Positions 10,344 to 19,414 of a stretch of DNA of 20,139 nucleotides are shown here, piece by piece. Under the pieces are notes generated by a model. The model did not search any database. It had not been told where the DNA came from and saw nothing but the letters and a program-made list of their open reading frames with translations. Position 1 is the first letter of the stretch, and every line of letters starts with the position of its first letter. The DNA is from Schoenoplectus triqueter (taxonomy: Eukaryota > Streptophyta > Magnoliopsida > Poales > Cyperaceae): the NCBI GenBank assembly GCA_964058805.1, contig CAXKVV010000404.1, forward strand, positions 1 through 20,139. Direction: 5' to 3'. Made by a program: the position numbers and the translations under genes.

Positions 10344-10720
10344 TAGGGGTGTCAATGGGTCGGGTTTGACCCGATTAAATTCGGGTCAAAAAATCTTGAT
10401 CCATATCCGACCCGATGGGTCACGGGTCGACTCGACTCGACCCGTATAAAATAATTAAATATTTATTAATTATTTTTATATAATTTAAGTAATAAAATAT
10501 TAATTAATTTATAATTAATCTTAATTAGTGTATAATTAAGCTTTAAGTAGTACTAAATCACAAAATTACTTCAAAAAAACATAATTAATCAGGTATGGTT
10601 GGGTTGACCCGAACCCAACCCGACCCGATTCGGATCAAAAAAATTAAATTCATACCCAATTCATTTTCAGATCATGTCAGGTCATGTCGGGTCAGGTCGG
10701 GTCAAAAATTGACACCCCTA
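10344..10720 (+). mobile_element. hAT-type MITE, GGGTCGGGT family, copy 3 (intact)
   Basis: Best preserved member of the family. Perfect 13-bp terminal inverted repeat TAGGGGTGTCAAT / ATTGACACCCCTA, and a perfect 8-bp target duplication ATTTGAAT (10336-10343 and 10721-10728). The 377-bp body has GGGTCGGGT/CCCGACCC subterminal repeats and an AT-rich core shared with copy 1. The intact ends and duplication suggest the most recent insertion of the four. No coding capacity; a 67-codon frame starting inside it at 10684 is incidental. Confidence 0.95.
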
Positions 10721-10728
10721 ATTTGAAT

Positions 10729-11077
10729 AGAGTTCAGACGAACGCAGAACTTTTAAAGTGTGCCGAAATTTATACCATTTTGGAAAACAAAATTACCTTA
10801 TTTATTTGTACTTTAGAATCTGAAATTGAAATCTATAAATGTCTGAGCATGTTGAAAATCCTTTGGCAAACGTTTTTTTTTTTGTAAGACTCTACCAGTT
10901 GTACAGCAATGAACTGCATACGAAGAGTTTTATCTTTGGATCGACATCTTCGAAATAGGAATATGCATTTTTTGGGGATGAACTGTGATGTTGGAATGCG
11001 AATCTGACCAACAATTGTGTATTCTTGTAATAAAAGACCAACAGAGTGTAATCTGAATGCTAAAAAAAATGTTCGAC
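10729..11077. other. Intergenic stretch with a short local duplication
   Basis: The segment near 10772-10806 (CATTTTGGAAAACAAAATTA) is nearly identical to 10202-10236 (CATTTTGGAGAACAAAATTA), a direct duplication on either side of MITE copy 3. No gene was recognised; short minus-strand frames at 10930-11112 resemble no known family. Confidence 0.4.
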
Positions 11078-11259
11078 CAGTGGCGGAGATAAGGGGTTAG
11101 AGGCCTGACCAAACTCGAAATTATATGTTGGAGTTAAAATTTATCATTTATTTTTATTTTGAAAAATATAATGTTTCCTTTTAATTTAAGAATTTTAATG
11201 CTCTAGTATATAAATTCACATTTTGGTCTTCTTTATATTAAATTTTTTATCTGTCTCTG
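11078..11259 (+). repeat. Dispersed repeat R3, plus-strand copy
   Basis: Starts with CAGTGGCGGAGATAAGG and aligns with the reverse complement of 6095-6319. The CAGTGGCGGA terminus is a familiar start of a plant DNA-element family, but the expected mirrored end (TCCGCCACTG) is not present; the copy seems to end at a decayed CTGTCTCTG. No target duplication found. Confidence 0.55.
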
Positions 11260-11605
11260 ATATTAACATTGATTAGAAAACCCGGTCCTGGAGAAATTTG
11301 GTGTTCACCAGCGCAGGCGGTGATTAGTAGCATTTCCAAATCCCAATACTTTATTCACAAGTTGTCGTTACTATGAATATTTTGTTAATGAATGTATATT
11401 ATATAATGTTTGGTTGATAACCAGATATGCATTTGATAAGCTATCTCATGGCACCGAGGGAGCTGAGGTTTAGTGTGGTCCTGCCAATTAATACATCCAT
11501 ACTCCTAATAATAAGCTCTAATTTATAGACTGGCCGGGTCTCCACTACTGAACTAGGTTGCTTTAATTTGCCAGCCTGCATGCATGGCTAGGTATGATTT
11601 ACAAT
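11260..11605. other. Intergenic stretch, nothing assigned
   Basis: Mixed-composition DNA with no open frame, repeat or RNA fold recognised. Confidence 0.4.
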
Positions 11606-11970
11606 TAGGGGTTTCAATAGGTTGAATTCGGGTCATTATTATTTTATTATTTTTTTATCCGACTTAGTCTGATTCATTTAAATTTAAGTTAAATTTTTTA
11701 ATTCATACCCGATTCTATCAGGTCATGGGTCGTGCCAAACCGATCTAATATGATTCATATAAAATAATTAAATATTTATTAATATTTCTATATAATTTTA
11801 AGTAACTAAATATTAATTAATTTATAATTAATTTTAATTAGTATATAATTAGTATATATTTAAGTTTTAATTAATATTAAATTATAAATTACTTCAAAAA
11901 ATATAATTAAACGGGTCGAGTCAGGTCGACCCATACCCGACTCGTGACGGATCAAAAAATCTTGACTTAT
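11606..11970 (+). mobile_element. hAT-type MITE, GGGTCGGGT family, copy 4, right end lost
   Basis: The left end TAGGGGTTTCAATAGG and the AT-rich core match copies 1 and 3. Similarity runs through GACTCGTGACGGATCAAAAAATCTTGAC and then stops near 11970, where a (TA)n tract begins. The inverted right terminus and target duplication are missing. Many CpG-to-TpG-like changes in the GGGTCGGGT motifs indicate an old, decayed copy. Confidence 0.75.
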
Positions 11971-11978
11971 TGTATATA

Positions 11979-11981
<3 letters not shown>

Positions 11982-12036
<55 letters not shown>
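11982..12036. repeat. (TA)n microsatellite
   Basis: About 27 uninterrupted TA units (55 bp). It begins where MITE copy 4 breaks off and may have grown at, or caused loss of, the right MITE end. Confidence 0.95.
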
Positions 12037-12038
<2 letters not shown>

Positions 12039-13090
12039 TTTTATTAAAAAAATTAAAATTTTACTCCCTTCATTTTTTTATTATTTTTGCCCTATTAGGA
12101 AGTGCATGTGACTCTGCCCCTGATTGTAATTAATGATACAATACAGTGGTTAATTTAATTGAATAGCATGTGCTTTAGCATTATAGCTAATCACTACCAT
12201 GTTAATTAATTGGTTCCATTTTTAAATAAAACAATGATTGCGGGGCTCAAATTTCTATTCTTAAATTATGTAAAAAATAAATAAAAATGTTGCATTTTTT
12301 ACCAAAACTGAATGAGAAATTTGCTATATTCGCTTCGGTTTTTTCTTGTGCGGAATTCAAACAAAAAAAAAGCAACTTATTCTACATAAGACCATACAAG
12401 ACGGCAACTTATGATCCTAATTAATTAATTATGAATTTTTGGGCCTAATCATATTAAATTGGCCAAGCTTCCTACCCGCTATATAGTAGTGAGGGGTGAT
12501 GTTAATTCAAAGATTATTTTAAAACTGAACTAAAATTGATCATGTTAGTTTACTTTTAAAAACAACATGACTAATTTTTATATTGAAAAAGTAGCATTAA
12601 TAAATCGGATTTTTATTAATTTAGTTGGCTTGAATTAGTATGAAAAAATATTTAAGTACAATGTTTTTTCATATGAAAATTTGCAAATTCAAAATCCATA
12701 TGAAATTTTCTTTTTTGAAAAAAGCAGACCAGAACACTGGCTGCCAGTTTTCATTTCTTTTTGGAAACTCATTACAACTGTCTTAACAGAAATGAGAATC
12801 TCGATTTATACTTTTATCTTAAAATTTTAGTATGAAAAAAAATCAAGTTATAATTCATAACACCAATGCTCAATTGCTAACTTAGTGTTTCCTAATACGG
12901 TCTATTTGATTTTGGAAGATTTCCATGATACGGTGGCGTGCACATAGGATGAGAGAAGTGTATATATTATTTTTTAGGTTAGTTGGATTAATGATATTTG
13001 GATCATCAGTAAATTAGTAGGTTGTTTGAGTTAGAGACAAGGTAAAATTAGAAAAAAAAATTATCGCTGATTAACTCAATAATTCTAAAT
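12037..13090. other. Intergenic stretch, possible R3 fragment at its left end
   Basis: The part at about 12040-12115 ends GACTCTGCCCCTG and has an AT-rich lead with TTTTACTCCCTT and TTTTTGCCCTATTAGG, which resembles the missing right half of the R3 family. The rest is AT-rich and holds no gene, fold or terminal repeat that I recognise. Confidence 0.35.
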
Positions 13091-13094
13091 ACAT

Positions 13095-13475
13095 ATGGAG
13101 GATTAAGTTTTCAAATTTTTTTAGTATGCCACATCATCGCTCTTCTCTACCATTAATTTTGTTTGAATCTTTTTGTCTACTTTAATTCAATGATTTATAT
13201 ATAATTATTTTCTCCTCATTTAAAATAGATGGGTGTGATATACTTGGGATGAAATTTAACTCTTAACATGATCCAATTTTTAGTATTATTCTTTAAAGAT
13301 TATCATATTAAATTATATTATATTATACATACACTTTTAGTATTTATAAAATTTATGTTCAATTTTTTCTTAATGTGAATTTTTGTTGAATATATTTAAT
13401 TTTTATATTTTAATTATTTATTTAAGAACTATTTTGTCGGGACAAACCGAATTACAACTTTAGTGATTATAAATT
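13095..13475 (+). repeat. Dispersed repeat R2, copy b
   Basis: Aligns along its length with 15768-16148. Shared blocks include GGATTAAG(T/C)TTTCAA, ATGCCACATCATC, CTCATTTAAAATA, GATGAAA(T/C)TTAACTCTTAA, ATGATCCAATTTTT and TATTTAAGAACTAT. The ATGCCACATCATC start region resembles 5' parts of non-autonomous plant Helitrons, but no TC start or CTRR end was located. No coding capacity. Confidence 0.65.
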
Positions 13476-14259
13476 CCTCTGTGCGATACAATGCTCAGAT
13501 TATCAACAACACTAACACTATTATGGCATTATGTGGTAATCTTACTTGGCAGTAAAAATACGATATTATACCTAATGACACTTTAGCTCGTTCTAGGAAT
13601 ATATTGCATTTTTTTAAAGATAAAAAGTGAATCAAAACCTTTTAATTTTAAATAATCATAAAAAGATTCCTGATGTGAATTTCAAAATGCTGTAGATTAG
13701 GTATCTAGCTAGCAATGCTATAATCCTTGGCCTCCACAGTTCCACTACCACGCTACAGGAAAGTGAATGAAGATTACTGGTCATTAGTCAACAACTTAAG
13801 GACTAAGTATTTGGATTTGTAACTAAGCCACTAAATTACTATTTTTTTTATTAGGTCTTCAATTTTTTTATTAAAAAAGAACAGAGTCAGAAGGAGGTGT
13901 CTTTTTCTATTGGGCCCCTGTGGGCACCAATGACGGTCCTAAATAAGTTGCTCACCCTTTTTTTTTGGTAAGTTTTTGTAAAATATGAAGCTTTTTTTTC
14001 CGCTTTTAGATGCAAAAGTAGGATCCTCCATCTCCTCCAAAATTTTCTTTTACTTGCCTTTTGTAAAGTGTCAAGCTTGGTTAGTTAGTCCTATTTGCAC
14101 ATCTAGTGCGCATATAATATTGGGAACTGATTGATATAGTGACACACAACACAAGTCGATATCACCGTCAATAGACGACTCAGACGACCCAGTAATTTCA
14201 CTTCTCACGATTATATTGTTATATTTTTCTCATTTTTAATAGACATATTGATCATGTTA
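13476..14259. other. Intergenic stretch, nothing assigned
   Basis: Contains mixed-composition DNA around 13730-13960 without an open frame or a recognised element. No terminal repeats or RNA genes seen. Confidence 0.4.
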
Positions 14260-14339
14260 TGTTGCATAATATTTTTACTAAGTTAGAGAGTGAGAATGCA
14301 AAACGGAGAGAATAAAGAGGTCATAAACCGATCATCCAG

Positions 14340-15091
14340 TCTAATTTTATTTTATAATGAACATTAATTTTGTTATATTACATTCTATCTCTTTTATTAT
14401 GCACATTAATTTTGTTATGTTGCACATTATTTGTATCAAGTTGAAAAGTGAGAGCATGAATCAGAAACGCTGAAGAGGTCACGAACTGGTACCAGATATC
14501 ATCCAATTCCATTTATTATAAATATTGATTTTGTTATGTTGTATCTTTTTTTTATTATGCACATTAATTATATTATATCACATATTATTTCTGTTAGATT
14601 GCATCTTATTTCATTTATTATGCATATCAATTATGTTATGTTACACATTATTTTTTATTATGTTATATTTTATTTCTTTTATGCACTTTAATTACGTTGT
14701 TATGCACATTATCTTTATTATGTTGCATGTAGTTCTGTTCTCTCCCTTTTGTGCATAATAAAAGTAGTTATGTGTAATATAATAAAGAATTAATATGCAT
14801 AATAAAGAAATTACATGAAATAATGTGTAACAAAAAGAATTAATGTCCATAATAAAAAAATCAATGTACATAATAAAAAATTACGTGCAATATAATAAAA
14901 ATAACACGCAACAAAAAAAAGTTAATGTACATAATAGAGAATAGAATTAATATATATAATAAAAAATAAGATGTAAAATAACATAAATGACTGTAATATA
15001 ATATAATTAATGTGCATAACAATAAAAAAATAGATGTTCCCTAACAGAAACAATATACAATATAACATAATTAACGTACGTAATACATGAA
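14340..15091. repeat. Palindromic array of degenerate ~35-nt units
   Basis: The left half (to about 14745) repeats words such as TTATGCACATTAATTTTGTT and TATGTTGCACATTATTT. The right half (from about 14750) repeats their complements, AATTAATGTGCATAATAA and AATATAATAAA. The arms pair over some 300 bp with many mismatches; for example TTATGCACATTAATTATATT at 14555 matches the complement of 15001-15019. Three direct copies of a GAGGTCA(T/C)(A/G)AAC-type block (about 14315, 14475 and 15330) flank the arms. A 77-codon leucine- and isoleucine-rich plus-strand frame (14525-14758) merely translates the repeat. Confidence 0.65.
15020..15091 (+). repeat. 72-bp exact direct repeat, left copy
   Basis: Identical to 15239-15310 at all 72 positions, offset 219 bp. 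The identity begins CAATAAAAAAATAGATG and ends AATACATGAA. The two copies bracket a Helitron-like terminus. Confidence 0.95.
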
Positions 15092-15099
15092 AAGACTAC

Positions 15100-15238
15100 T
15101 AGTTAGATACTCGCGCATTGCGGCGGTCATTTTTATCAATTCAAAATCATATATTTTATAAACATATAATAATTTCACAATATAAATATGTAAAATATGT
15201 CCTGCTAAAATTGATATATTATATAATTAAATATTCTT
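15100..15238 (-). mobile_element. Helitron-like 3' end, reversed and truncated
   Basis: The segment opens CTAGTTAGATACTCGCGCA followed by TTGCGGCGG, the reverse complement of a plant Helitron 3' terminus (GC-rich stem, then CTAG). It is preceded by host AAGACTA, and the second direct-repeat copy reads AAAGACTATGATTC, i.e. the expected uninterrupted A^T target. No Helitron 5' end (reverse of TC start) is visible before the second repeat, so the element is a fragment. Confidence 0.6.
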
Positions 15239-15310
15239 CAATAAAAAAATAGATGTTCCCTAACAGAAACAATATACAATATAACATAATTAACGTACGT
15301 AATACATGAA
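15239..15310 (+). repeat. 72-bp exact direct repeat, right copy
   Basis: Identical to 15020-15091. Beyond the identity this copy continues TGAAAGACTATGATTC, which looks like the unoccupied version of the Helitron insertion site next to the left copy. Confidence 0.95.
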
Positions 15311-15764
15311 TGAAAGACTATGATTCAGAGATGCGTGAATCGGTCATAAACCACTAGGACAATGGGAGCAAGAGCGTGAACAAGATAAATAACACAACTA
15401 AAATATATAATAGAAGAAACTAGATGCACAATACAAAAAATAAGATTCATAATTAACTAGCCAGTGTCCCATCTAATGGTACATATTCGCGTATCGACAT
15501 TGTTATCCGCCAGTGTATGAACTCTAGAATATTTTAATTATAACTTAAAATCCGTGGCTAAAAACATTTATATGCTGGAAAAAAAATCGTTGACAATCAT
15601 GAGAATAATTTTGACAAAATATTTTCTAATGATGTTAAAATTTATAGGAAGTTGAAAAAAAAATATGTATACGTTGTTTTCCCTAAAATTCGGTTGTGTA
15701 TATCTTCATGCAATTTTATTATTATTTAATAACTAACAAATAAGATAAATATGAATTATTAATA
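15311..15764. other. Intergenic stretch, possible second decayed Helitron end
   Basis: Near 15456-15510, CTAGCCAGTG followed by ATATTCGCGTATCG and TTATCCGCC weakly resembles the reversed Helitron end at 15100. This is suggestive only. Otherwise AT-rich with no gene. Confidence 0.3.
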
Positions 15765-15767
15765 CGT

Positions 15768-16148
15768 AAAGAGGGTTAAGCTTTCAAGTTTTTTAAGAAT
15801 GCCACATCATCAATTTTCTTCACCATCGATTTTATTTAAATATTTTCATCTTCTTGAATCTAAGAGTTTATATAAAATAGTTTATCTCTACTCATTTAAA
15901 ATAATGTGTGTAATGTACTTAAGATGAAACTTAACTCTTAAAATGATCCAATTTTTTATATGATCATTTATAGATTATTATGTATTAGTTATATTATTTA
16001 TTATTATAATTATTATTATAATTATCATTATTACTTATCATTTAAACATATTATGTCTAAATTTTCTTTAATATAAAATTTTATATTATTATTTATTTAA
16101 GAACTATATTATTGGGGCGAAATCCAAGTTACAGTTATTATAAATTTT
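15768..16148 (+). repeat. Dispersed repeat R2, copy c
   Basis: Starts near AAAGAGGGTTAAGCTTTCAA and carries the same ordered blocks as copy b (ATGCCACATCATC, CTCATTTAAAATA, TTAACTCTTAA, ATGATCCAATTTTT, TATTTAAGAACTAT). A (TAT/TTA)-rich microsatellite near 15994-16040 is specific to this copy. No coding capacity. Confidence 0.65.
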
Positions 16149-16279
16149 GATATATATATAATTCAATGACAATATAAATAGCGAAACAAAAATAATTTTG
16201 ACAACATTTCATTGGTTCAGGCATGAAATGAATAAAATATATATCGCATTTTGCTACTCAATATTATAATATTTTTAAT

Positions 16280-16589
16280 CAGCAGTTGTCAAGATTATCA
16301 AAGGGAAGAGATCCCATGATAATGAATTATCTTAACAATCTTGATAATAGATCTTCAAATAAATATGAAAAAAATAGAAAATTTTATAGATTGATGGTGA
16401 ATCAAATTTTATGATTTTTGATTTACCATCAAAGGATAATGAAATTGTATAAAATTTGAATAACCGTTAATTTATAAATAAAAATTATATCTATATATTT
16501 TTATATTTATTCAAAAATTTATTGTTAAGATTGTCAAAATAACCCTTGTCAAGTGATCCCTTCCCATTATCAAATTCATCCATTGTCAG
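16280..16589. mobile_element. Foldback MITE-like element with a nested central hairpin
   Basis: The left arm (about 16280-16385) is complementary to the right arm (about 16470-16589), with words such as AAAGGGAAGAGATCCC against GGGATCACTTGAC-type complement and TCTTAACAATCTTGATAATA against its inverse. The centre holds a second hairpin, a 16-bp stem with one G-T type mismatch (16391-16406 with 16417-16432). No clear target duplication, so the superfamily is unknown. Confidence 0.6.
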
Positions 16590-17396
16590 TAAATCCTTAT
16601 ACATAACTTTACCAAATTAATGGAATATTTTAAAATAAAGTAGTTTCATAACTTAACATGAGTTAGGTCATAATTAATCAGGTGCATCAGTGGAATATAC
16701 TTTCATTCAGAGTTGGAATCTCAGCTATTGTTAGGTTGCGATCGACTCCATAACATTAGAATGTGTTACACACTTACACTGCAAGTGATGATAGCAGATA
16801 TTAATTGACACCTCAATTTGAAAAAGGTTGAGGACTGAGGCGTGTTTTAATAAACTGTATAAAAAAATCATGTACATTCACGTCAAAATATTGCTACAAC
16901 ATGATATCTGATTGATTTTGTACTTTTTAGTAGAGATCTTGATGTATTTACCTCATACCCACAATTTCCAGCAAATACTATGAAACTCCGTTTGTAAATT
17001 TTGGGGCTCAAATTTATAACTTTATAATTAATGACATTTATTTTTTTCGGAAAGTAAAGTGTTTTTGAGTCGATGACAAGGAACAGATGGCGAACCAACT
17101 TTCATTCTCAGTGAACATACAAATAAGCGGTTTTGTTGTCTTGTTCTACATTTTGTTAATTGTATAAACTGAAGTGTTTATTTCAACCTCGCATTAAATT
17201 TAGGCACCATGCTTCAAAGAAATTAAGAAAATAATTATTAGTTGATAGCGGTTTTTTCCTCAAGTAGCTCATTACTCTACGAAGTACACCTACCTTTTCA
17301 AGGAAGTACACAAACCTTTACTCGAGAAGCACACTGATACAGTGATACCTAACCACTTAACCAGGCAAGGCAGGAACCAACGTGTTGCCACATGCC
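16590..17396. other. Intergenic stretch, nothing assigned
   Basis: Holds a 71-codon minus-strand frame (16883-17098) that resembles no family I know; its composition is like the surrounding DNA, so it is probably chance. No terminal repeats or RNA genes recognised. Confidence 0.4.
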
Positions 17397-17676
17397 CAGA
17401 TTTTTTTTTTTGTATATAATAATTATATTATTAACGATATGATAAAATAAAATTTAAAATCTATGAATGATGGCGCGTCACTGTAATGACGTATTTGTAT
17501 AAAACAACGTAAACGCAGCACTGATAGTGACACGTTTGCTCTTACTCATCCTGATGATCGTTGGATCAACATTATTACTGTCGATCAACCATTAAAGACG
17601 TCATTGACAGTGTCGCGTTTACTTAAAGACGCCACTGGTTATTATTAATAATATAATTATTATATAAAAAAAACTG
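17397..17676. mobile_element. Mutator-like MITE with palindromic core, copy 2 (diverged)
   Basis: The left end CAGATTTTTTTTTTTTG and TATATAATAATTATATTATT pair with the right end AATAATATAATTATTATATA and AAAAAAACTG. The inner part carries diverged forms of the palindromic unit of copy 1, such as GGCGCGTCACTGTAATGACG, CAGCACTGATAGTGACACG and GACGTCATTGACAGTGTCGC. It is shorter than copy 1 (280 against 405 bp). The flanking nonamers (CCACATGCC-type left, TCCGATTAA right) do not match, so the 9-bp duplication is lost or a boundary is off. Confidence 0.7.
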
Positions 17677-18241
17677 TCCGATTAAAGCCTTTAAATGTCG
17701 CATATAATTAGGTTTTTTGTTACTTTTTTTCTTTTTAAGTTTTGATGAAAAAAATTGTGTGGTCTACCCTAATAGGTGGGACCCAGTCCTCAATGTTTGA
17801 GGGACAGTATCAATTATCATAGAGATAATAATCTGGTTTTTTTATGAAGGATTTTTTTTATATTAGAAGTTGGATCCGGTGCTCATTTTTTTTAAATATT
17901 AATGTTTTATTTTTAGCGTGTGCTGGAATTTAAATCCATAGACCATAGTTTAAGTCTTATGTTGTGCTTCAGAGGGGATTACGCAGTGGAAGAAGAAGAG
18001 AAAGCGGAGAAATAATATTATTATTTTGTTTCAGAATTTAAATCGTGAAAGATGAGAGAGGATGTAGGAGAATTAACGAGAAAATTATCGTATTTATTTT
18101 CACTTTCGATTTTGGAGGTCAGAAATTTAACCCCCTTCTATTCTCCGCCACTCCCATTTCATCATCGACTCGGGAGCATAATGTTAGAGCCGTCAGACGG
18201 TTATTTACTTCAATAAAAATATTAAAATAATAATAATCTGG
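17677..18241. other. Intergenic stretch with a possible target-duplicated insertion
   Basis: The 14-mer ATAATAATCTGGTT occurs near 17825-17839 and again near 18228-18242. The ~390 bp between end in an A-rich tail (CAATAAAAATATTAAAAT), which would fit a small retroposed insertion with a target duplication. No tRNA-like promoter, source gene or clear open frame was recognised; a 61-codon frame at 18045-18230 is unassigned. Confidence 0.35.
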
Positions 18242-19060
18242 TTAGAATGGGTGAAGATTTAAAACTTAGAACGCAACTATACAAACAAAGGAAGAGCTAA
18301 AGACGTGAATAAATAATACGCAACCATACAAACAATTTTTAAGAAATAAAAATAGCAAGTAGCAGTAGCAACTAGCAACCAAGGTCAAAAAGCCACGTCA
18401 AAATTCAATTGGGCCACGTCGATCCCCATGAAACGAACCATGTTCTATGAACCTGGTCCACTGAACACTCCGTGAACCGTCAATCACTTGATAAATTGTT
18501 AAAACGGGCTTGGTAAATTGTTTGAATATGAACAATTAACGATAAAAAAACTATACTAAATAGTATTCATCTCGATAATAAAACTCACAAAAGAAACATG
18601 CATTTGATAAAAGGAGTACCAAATATAAAAAGTTAGTAATAAAAATTAATTAATATATTTAACTATGGTTGATTTATTTTTAATACATTTTTTATCACTT
18701 GATATTATATAGAATAAATTAAAAAATATATGAAATATTACATTCATATCTCATAATTAAATACGCAATGAAGAGTTCATATTTAAGTGCAAATTTTAAT
18801 TATAAAAAAGTAACTAGTAAATTTTGTGGAATTTTGTGAAATAAAAAAAAAGAAAAATTCTGCTACATGAGGAGTACCATCAATTTATTAGTCAACTGTA
18901 ATAATTTTTACACATTAATCTCTATTTTTAATTACATAAAAATTATCTTAATTATTTAATATTTAAAATTAAATGATCAAAAATAATTTTGATCATTGCA
19001 TAATCTCCCTATAAAAAAATGTAAAATACTCGCAAGTCGCAGTGTGAAAAGCACATCCGG
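18242..19060 (+). promoter_or_regulatory. Distal upstream region of the AAA ATPase gene
   Basis: No gene here. Two copies of GCCACGTC (18392-18399 and 18413-18420) lie 13 bp apart; CACGTC is an ABRE/G-box-like core bound by bZIP factors, and the second copy overlaps a TGGGCC (TCP-type) motif. GGTCAAAA just before is a W-box-like core on the minus strand. They sit about 0.9 kb upstream of the expected transcription start, so function is inference. A perfect 11-bp stem, 4-nt loop hairpin (AATGATCAAAA with its complement) lies at about 18972-18997. Confidence 0.4.
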
Positions 19061-19154
19061 GTGCACGGTATCGGTATACCAAGGCCAGACAGAAATAACT
19101 CCATTTGTTTTATAGCGTCTCTTTCCGACAACCAACCTCTCAAAAACACTTCAT

Positions 19155-19262
19155 TTGCGCTCTGGCCTTCCTTCCCGCCTGGCTTTTCCTCCTTCCCTCC
19201 CTCTCTCTCTCTCTTCCTTTTTCCTTTAATTTATCTCCGTTACACCTCTGTCTCTCTTTCGA
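19155..19262 (+). promoter_or_regulatory. Pyrimidine-rich core-promoter stretch (Y patch / CT repeat)
   Basis: A nearly pure C/T tract including CCTTCCCTCCCTCTCTCTCT lies directly upstream of the TATA box. Pyrimidine patches and CT (GAGA-type) repeats are common in plant core promoters. Open frames on both strands here (19061-19276 and 19140-19322) only translate this low-complexity tract. Confidence 0.6.
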
Positions 19263-19267
19263 ACTTC

Positions 19268-19276
19268 TATAAATAG
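19268..19276 (+). promoter_or_regulatory. TATA box of the AAA ATPase gene
   Basis: TATAAATAG is a consensus plant TATA box. It predicts a transcription start about 25-35 bp downstream, near 19297-19306, giving a 5' leader of roughly 110 nt before the ATG at 19415. Confidence 0.75.
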
Positions 19277-19299
19277 CACATCCACTCCATTCGTCCTCG

Positions 19300-19414
19300 C
19301 GCTTCTCGCTTCTTTCATTCATTCCTTCGTCGCGTTAATTAACTTCTCTGATTTGCATGTGGCGCTTTACAACGGGAAATATCACACACAACACGACGAC
19401 AAGAGAGAGGTGCA
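19300..19414 (+). other. Predicted 5' untranslated leader
   Basis: The start is inferred from the TATA spacing; the end is set by the ATG at 19415. The first half is pyrimidine-rich (TTCTCGCTTCTTTCATTC), the last part is A/C-rich and ends GAGAGAGGTGCA before the ATG. One upstream ATG lies at 19357. Confidence 0.6.

Noticed and set aside
12040..12113. GACTCTGCCCCTG as the right end of MITE copy 4
   Set aside because: It resembles an R3 family end better, and the flanks TTTACAAT and ATTGTAAT do not form a convincing duplication; the MITE is therefore ended near 11970.
14525..14758. 77-codon frame encoding a very hydrophobic peptide rich in Leu, Ile, Phe and Cys
   Set aside because: It is a direct translation of the degenerate ~35-nt repeat array; the apparent membrane segments come from T-rich codons.
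16883..17098. 71-codon minus-strand frame
   Set aside because: No family recognised, base composition equals the surroundings, and no supporting promoter or conserved motif.
19061..19322. Open frames on both strands over the promoter, rich in Ser/Pro/Leu or Arg/Glu/Lys
   Set aside because: Both follow from the CT/GA repeat tract upstream of the TATA box.
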